From: Dryas octopetala
Lineage: Eukaryota; Streptophyta; Magnoliopsida; Rosales; Rosaceae
Assembly (NCBI GenBank): GCA_963921425.1
Contig: OY992832.1
Coordinates: forward strand, 11,407,249 to 11,471,248
Direction of reading: 5' to 3'
DNA: 64,000 nucleotides
A model generated the notes under the pieces. That model did not search any database and was not told where the DNA came from. It saw nothing but the letters and a program-made list of their open reading frames with translations. Shown in pieces: positions 57,669-64,000 of the stretch (its first letter is position 1; each line of letters starts with the position of its first letter). Made by a program: the position numbers and the translations under genes.

Positions 57669-59941
57669 ATGGAAGTATCAGTTGTCAGTGTTGCACTGAG
57701 TGTTGCTATTGTGAGCATACTAACATGTGCATGGAGGGTTCTAAATTGGGTGTGGTTGAGGCCTAAGAAACTGGAAGCATGCCTCAGGCAGCAAGGCCTC
57801 AGAGGCAATTCCTACCGCCTTTTGTTCGGAGACTCCAAGGAGAGCTCTATGATGCTTCAAGAAGCAAAATCCAAGCCCATCAACCTCTCCACCACCCATG
57901 ATATAGCACCACGTGTCTACCCTTTTCTCCATCAAACGGTCAACACCTATGGTATGCGAAATGTTTTTCTTTATATTTCTTTATTACCACCTTCCTTTTA
58001 GGCTTATCCCCATAAATGGATGATAATTTGGAACCTATATGTACATACATATATGCGTGTATATGTAAAATTCAGCAAGCTGTTATTATTAAAATGTTTT
58101 TGGAAAAATTGTTTTGATTATATTTAATTTGGTCCATTTAAGAACATATTTGTCATAACTAGCTCCCCTTAATTTTAAAATTTCAGGGGTATAATGTAGT
58201 AAAATAAGGCATGTCTTTGCATCATACTTTTACATATCCAATAATTTTCTACTACTGCATTTGTGTCTATGCTCTATACTATATTATGGCTATGGGTACA
58301 GGGTATTGTGTGTGTAAATCTTCGAAGTTGTAACTTTAATAAGCAAAAAAAAAAAAAATGCAGGTAAAAATTCTTTCATTTGGAATGGCCCTACACCATG
58401 TGTGAACATCATGAATCCAGAAGAGGTTAAAGATATCTTTAACAATTATGAAGATGTTCAGAAGCCAGTAACAAACCCACTTCTGAAGTTGGTAGTAAAT
58501 GGTGTTGTCGGCTATGAAGGTGAGAAATGGGCTAAACACAGAAGGATTATCAACCCAGCATTCCATTTAGAGAAGCTAAAGGTGTGATACTCTTGCCTGC
58601 AGTATTCATCTATGTTTTTTCATGTCTTCTTTTTATCAAATCCCTTGTTTCATTGCTATAGCGTATGCTGCCGGCATTTTATGAAAGTTGTGGTGAGATG
58701 ATTAATGAATGGGAGAGCTTGGTGTCCAAAGAAGGTTGGTATGAGTTGGATGTGTGGCCTCGTTTTCAACATTTGACACGCGATGTGATTTCTCAAACAG
58801 CATTTGGAAGTAGTTATGAAGAAGGAAGAAAAATATTTCAACTCTTGACAGAGCAAACACGACTTGTAACAAAAACTTTACAAAGTGTTTACATTCCAGG
58901 ATCAAGGTACATTAAATTAAAATTTCAATTCTTTTGGTGTTCAGCCAGTAACTCTAGTTAGAGTTTATATTGCATGAAAAATGTGCTTTTCTTCTTCATT
59001 TCTTCATAGAACCATTGAATTAAATATTGTTTTTATATAGGTTTCTACCAACTAAGCAGAACAGGAGGATGAAGGAAATTGACAAGGAAATAAAAGGTTT
59101 GCTCAGGGGTATTATAAATAAAAGAGAAGAGGCGATGAAGGCAGGTGAAGCCACTAAAGATGACTTATTGGGTATACTTATGGAATCCAATTTCAAGGAA
59201 ATTCAGGAACATGGGAACAACAAAAAGGTTGGGATGAGTATTCAAGATGTGATTGAGGAGTGTAAGCTGTTTTACTTGGCGGGGCAGGAGACCACTACAG
59301 TGTTGCTTGTGTGGATAATGATTTTACTAAGCCAGTATCCGAAATGGCAAGTTCGTGCAAGAGATGAGGTTCTACAAGTCTTTGGAAGCAACAAACCAGA
59401 CTATGATGGGCTAAGTCGCCTAAAAGTTGTAAGTATTTGTTCAGTACATGCACAATAGAAAAGAGGTCTTTGTTTAATCACCTAAGTTGACCTTGAGTGT
59501 ATAATTACCCTGCAGGTAAACATGATTTTACTCGAAGTTCTTCGATTATACCCAGGAGCTGCTGCCATTTTTCGAACCACTCACAAAAAAACACAAATTG
59601 GAAAATTGACATTACCAGCTGGAGTAGAACTCACCTTGCAAGCTCTGCTTGTTCACCATAACAAGGAACTGTGGGGTGAAGATGCAATGGAGTTCAAGCC
59701 AGAGAGGTTTTCGGAAGGAGTTTCAAAGGCAACAAAGGGCCAACTTTCATTCATCCCTTTTGGCGGGGGTCCTCGGATTTGCATTGGACAAAACTTTGCT
59801 TTATTGGAAGCAAAAATGGTTTTCGCATTGATTTTACAACACTTTACCTTTGAGCTCTCTCCATCCTATACTCATGCTCCTACTTTTTATTTGACCCTTC
59901 AACCACAATTGGGTGCTCATATTATTCTACATAAACGTTGA
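57669..59941 (+). CDS. CYP72A: CYP72A cytochrome P450, intact, 519 aa (gene 9)
   Basis: Exons 57669-57951, 58364-58581, 58662-58906, 59041-59428 and 59516-59941. Intron 2 uses a GTGTGA donor where the others have GTATG. The start was set at [13 protein letters not shown]; the in-frame Leu-Ser tract upstream is (CT)n leader. Exon 3 ends IPGSR, so PGWRFLPT is PGSRFLPT. I-helix AGQETT near 329, EVLR near 385, PERF present, heme loop [17 protein letters not shown] with Cys about 467. Exon 5 is the most diverged of the right group ([28 protein letters not shown]). Introns 1, 3 and 4 are 412, 134 and 87 bp. Gene and 5' flank pair most closely with gene 7. The substrate is unknown. Confidence 0.93.
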
Positions 59942-62405
59942 TCATTAATAATTCTGAATTATAAATCTCATATTAATAATTTAGGCTGATCAGCCATTAT
60001 AATTGATACCAATCAATGCTAATTGTCTCAACACTTTATTCTAACGTACTTTTGCTTGCCAACTTATATGTTATCAATTTATTCGACAAGATTTATCTTA
60101 ATCTTTTTTTGTTTTTATTTTTTTCTTATTGAGTCCAATGTATAATTGACATATAAGTTAGAAAAGACTAGCTAGTTAAGAAAAAGTGTTAGGGCATATA
60201 TATATCATCTTAATTCAAAAAGAAAAATAGATGATATCAACCGTTGTGGCAGATGACATGGGATCGAGATTGTCTGCCTTTAATTAGTTTTCTGCCTTTT
60301 CCTACCTTTCATTGTATTACCACCCTTCATTTGATCTAACGGGTTTTATTTCTCCACATCAGCATGAATTGTTTTTTAATAAAATGCACCAATTAATTGG
60401 TATGCCTTCTTCTTCCTCACTTATCCCTTCTTCCCAGTTTCCTCTGCATTTTCCCCTCTTTCTACGCTCATGAACAAACCTATCATCTTCCTCCTCTCAC
60501 CGTTTGGATTACTTACAAAGAGATTGAGTTTCAAATCAATAGTCTAGCTTATCAGTGAACTTGCTTTATAAATTTATTATCAATATATTCTATTTTCATC
60601 CATCACTATAATGAGTGGACTTGCTTTCTATTTGATTAAAGAATTCTCTTCTAAAACAATAAGCCCCAAAACTTAGTACGACAATGAAGTAAGATTTTTC
60701 CGATCGCATAACCCAAATTTTTTAGCTTATCACTCAGTCATTCATACAAAGTAATTGTTGTCTCCATCAGAACTGAAATCATCTACTTCAAGTCTCAAAG
60801 CCAGGAAAAAAGAAAAAAGAAAAGGAAAGATAGAGAAAATCGTCTACTGCTGAAAAATTCCAAGACCAAACGGTGGAGAGATTTAGAGAGGAGATGATTG
60901 GGGGTTCATTCATGAAGAATAGAGAGGAGGAGAAAGAACACAGATCGATGAAAACGCAAACTAAACAATGAAGTTTTGGCTAAAAGAATTATGCTAGCCG
61001 ACGTGAGTAACTTAATACCATTGGATTAAGGGTGTGTTTGGTAATACTGTGAAAATAATTAGCTGTGAATTAAAGCTGCTGTGAAGTATAACTAACTGTG
61101 AAACAAAGTAGTTTAGTGTTTGGTAAATTGTGTTTTCAAAAGTGCTGTGAAGTAAAAGTAACTGGTAAACAAAGTAGTTTAGTAGTTTACTCATCGTCTG
61201 TTGAGTAAATTGTAGAGTAATAATCTATCAAAAGGCAAGAAAAAGGCAGAGGAGCAAAATCCGATGAGATGTTAATTTCTTAATTATTTGATGTAAAAAA
61301 ATTAAGGTCTAGAGTAGGCCCATATATGATTAAATAACAAATTTTTGTATCAGTTAAGATTTATAAAAGAGATAATTAGGCTTAGATACTTTAGAAGAAT
61401 AGTTTTTAGATGAAAATCGAGAGTGTTTTAAAATTTATAAGAAAATCTTTTAATTCATAATAATTTATAAGAAAATTCTTTTAATTCATAATAATTTATG
61501 AAAAAATCATTTTAATTCATAATAAAATCTTTTTAATTTATAAGAAAATGTTTTTAATTCATAATAAAATCATTTCCCGATTTGAAGGATATTTTCCTCT
61601 ATTTGAAGGGTATTTCCCCTCTTAGGGTGTAGAGTGAGCTTTGTAGAGGCTGCATATTAGGTTTTAACTCCAAGATTTTAGGCAAATAAAAAAACTTAAT
61701 TAAAAATCTTAAATCACTACCGGTCTTAGTCTAAGAAAGACTATAAAATAGACTGAACTATAAGTCTCTCTTTATAAAATTGGGATAATAGATGTTGCTG
61801 CCTCTAACACAACTCATATAATACTTTTGTAGACATTTCTTATAAATTTCATTGCTGGTCTTATTATTATTATTATTTTTTTAGTGTCATTATTTAGACC
61901 CAATTAATTTATTAATAGCCCCAACATTTTTATTAAAATTTAATTTCCTATTCTACCCTAATACAAATTGACTAATAAGTACGTACTAATTAATTAACAA
62001 AATAGAAAAGAGAAAGCAGCCAAACCACACACCAGCAGCAGCAACCCATTCCACTGCTAATACCCCCTCCTTTTCCACCTAGCCCGTCAACAGTCCTTCC
62101 ATCCGGTCACCTCACTGCCGGCGATCGGCAACCCTCCATCTCCATCTCTCTCAATAGATTTAGAGACAGCAGCGCCGGCGGAGAATACGTAGAGGCGCGA
62201 CATGTGGTCGGCAGAGCAGCGGAGAGGGAGGCTTGGCATCGCCATGTGCATACGCCACGACTCGTCCATATTCTGAGCCAAGCGGACGGAATTTATGTAC
62301 TGTGAAAGAAAGTAAGAGTGTGGTAAATACGTTGTTGAGTTTTGTATAAAGACGATCAAGAGATGATGAAAAAAAAATGAACTTTGTCCGTAAAGTGATC
62401 AACTT

Positions 62406-62445
<40 letters not shown>

Positions 62446-63373
62446 AGATAAAATCAACACCTATCCTGACCTCCAATATGATGCAACAATGTTGAAAGAA
62501 AAATTAATACTTTAAAATATTGGTTCTAAGTTTTATTGGGTAATCAAAGTTGTGCTTGAAAATGAAAATTGGGTGTACAGCAGGCTTATTCCTCCTAATT
62601 GCTTTTTGATCTTTTTTTACTTTTCATTTGTTTGTTTTTTCCTGGGTTTTGCTCGGTGAAGTTGGATGGTTGAACCATATGGGTCAATGAAGCTCATGGA
62701 AAGATCAAGGGAGGTCAGCTCCAATCTGACAGAGAGAGAGAGAGAGAGAGAGGGAGGTGGAGGACTGCCTGCAATATTTTTTTTAATCAAAATACCTCAA
62801 TGTTGGGTGGTGGTGATCATGGTGTTGGTCATGATGTTGGCGGATGGTAATGGTTATGGCGTTGGCCCGGTGGTGGGGTGGGGGTGATAATGTTGGGTGT
62901 GAAGTTGGGTATAGATCGAGAGTAATAATAGGTTGAGTGAGATACTGGGTTTTGGTAAGAGTATTTTTATGAAATTTGTAAAGTATATTAATAATTTTTT
63001 AAAATTGTTAATTTTTAATTGGATATACAAAACGTGTTAGGACTATTGATAAAAAAAATTGAGTCCAAATATGACACTCTTTATTTAACTATATATTGTG
63101 ATCATATCTTTGATATTTTCGTGTTAACATGCAAGCTAGTCAAAAAGGCACAGAATCGCACAAGATCTGAAATCTGATAGATAATTTTTCTTTTTCTTTT
63201 TTGGAACCTTTGTTAACATTATTATCTCATAAAAAATAAAAATGATCATCATTATTTTCAAAATAAAAAATTTAAAAAACTGGTCCCACCGTCAAAGCGT
63301 TGACAATAAATAGCAATAATGTTGGAGTTATTGCGATCTATTATTGTCCACCGTGAGCATATGAGAGCTGAAA
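59942..63373. other. Long spacer between P450 genes 9 and 10
   Basis: AT-rich and without the spacer block or relics that follow genes 5, 6 and 8. At 61030-61200 repeated TTTGGTAA and GCTGTGAAGTA pieces look like an old MITE (starting GGGTGTGTTTGGTAA). Around 61430-61580 are short repeats of TTTTAATTCATAATAA. A GC-richer island at 62040-62280 is listed separately. (CT)n at 62415-62442 and (GA)n at 62731-62751 are simple repeats. ORFs near 62666-62887 are low-complexity. Confidence 0.55.
62087..62269 (-). other. Possible first-exon remnant, minus strand, 60 codons
   Basis: On the minus strand an ORF starts MDESWRMHMAMPSLPLRC and stops after 60 codons. Its base composition is much more GC-rich than the surrounding spacer, typical of a coding first exon, and the reading direction is opposite to the whole P450 array. 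I do not recognise the protein and see no continuation. It may be a dead gene fragment, cargo of a mobile element, or chance. Confidence 0.25.
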
Positions 63374-63665
63374 ATGGAGGTGATGCCATTAGCCATTATA
63401 GCAGCAGCAGTATCCTCAATTGCTTTGGTGAGCATAGTATCCTCATGGGCATGGAGGGCGCTGAATTGGGTGTGGTTGAGGCCAAAGAAGCTGGAAAGAT
63501 GTCTAAGGCAGCAAGGTCTTACAGGCAATTCTTATCGCCTTTTGTTTGGAGATTTGAAGGAGACCTTCATGATGATGAAGGAAGCAAGCTCCAGACCCAT
63601 CAACCTTTCCCAAGATATATCCTCACGTGTCATCCCCTTTATCCATCAAAGTATCAACCACTATG
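63374..63665 (+). CDS. CYP72A: CYP72A cytochrome P450, exon 1 only, runs off window (gene 10)
   Basis: The exon encodes 97 codons plus one base, ending NHYG before a GTACGT donor. An anchor (PLAIIAAAVSSIALVSIVSSWAW) leads to [18 protein letters not shown] and [14 protein letters not shown], the family exon-1 text. It is the most diverged exon 1 of the array: the anchor is unlike the MEVSVVSV form, STSHDIAP is replaced by SQDISS, and NTYG by NHYG. No (CT)n leader, CATGCA motif or clear TATA box like those of genes 5-9 precedes it. Exons 2-5 are expected to the right. Whether the gene is intact cannot be told. Confidence 0.85.
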
Positions 63666-64000
63666 GTACGTGCCAATAATTCACGTTCATTTTCACTCAA
63701 CCCAGAATCCAGATGGCCGGCATGGCTGGTTTTTTTTTTTTTTTTTTTTTTTTTATGGCAAGTCTGTTTTGCAGTGATGTGAGTATGTGACAATTATGGC
63801 CGCCCAATAAATAAATAAATGTCTTTTTTTTAATTGTTTTGTTTAACAAATGGTATTTTAATTGGATAAACTCAATTGTGGTGCAGCTTGTAACAAAATT
63901 CTAGCTTTATAATAGTGTAAACAATAGGGCATATATCATTTAATAAAGATCACAATAATTTTATTAACAACTAGCTATTGGTTTCTATAAGATTACTAAA
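63666..64000 (+). other. Intron 1 of P450 gene 10 (partial)
   Basis: After the donor the sequence is intronic: a poly-T run (about 63730-63753) and AT-rich DNA with no exon-2 text (no KNSF...GP...VNIM) before the window ends. Intron 1 is therefore at least 335 bp. Confidence 0.6.

Noticed and set aside
1-64000. CRISPR, tRNA or rRNA genes
   Set aside because: Direct repeats seen are microsatellites, LTRs or duplicated gene flanks. No cloverleaf or rRNA core sequence was recognised by eye, though a tRNA scan was not possible.

Overview
The window is nuclear DNA from a flowering plant, very probably a woody eudicot. It is AT-rich, its genes carry short GT-AG introns, it holds a plant Polycomb gene (EMF2/VEFS family), and most of it is a tandem array of CYP72A cytochrome P450 genes. 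Small plant-type transposons fill the spacers: TRIM retroelements with an initiator-Met-tRNA primer site, hAT-like and Mutator-like non-autonomous elements, and foldbacks. The exact species cannot be told from the sequence. The P450s look most like those annotated as CYP72A219-like in asterids, but that is recall, not a search.

Layout. Positions 1-8572 (+) hold the C-terminal 498 codons of an EMF2-like PRC2 subunit in 17 exons; its 5' end lies left of the window. From 9938 to the right edge, every P450 copy is on the + strand, head to tail. In order they are: a broken copy (9938-13522); intact genes at 15386-17980 and 22934-25523; a truncated broken copy (26446-27983); an unrelated cysteine-rich ORF (28146-28532); intact genes at 30470-32843, 36905-39259, 44720-46981, 49966-52230 and 57669-59941; and exon 1 of a further gene at 63374 that runs off the right edge. 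Four isolated exon relics lie between them (34855-35010, 42062-42375, 47216-47435, 53848-54178).

All seven intact genes share one five-exon plan. Exon 2 is 218 nt (221 in one), exon 3 is 245 nt, exon 4 is 388 nt and exon 5 is 426 nt (423 in one). They predict proteins of 514-521 residues with an N-terminal membrane anchor, the I-helix AGQET motif, the K-helix ExxR, the PERF motif and the heme-cysteine loop. They differ in intron length, which divides the array into a left group (15386, 22934) and a right group (30470, 36905, 44720, 57669). The gene at 49966 is a mosaic of the two.

The spacers record how the array grew. Genes 30470, 36905 and 49966 are each followed by related spacer blocks that end in a CYP72A exon-5 relic, and the promoters of 26446 and 36905 are near-identical duplicates. 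Several transposons can be delimited to the base by target-site duplications, including three related AATTTCG-rich elements. One of these sits in the broken first P450 and another is nested inside a foldback element. CYP72 enzymes oxidise terpenoids (secoiridoids, triterpenoids, gibberellins); which substrate applies here cannot be read from the sequence. No rRNA gene, tRNA gene or CRISPR array was seen.
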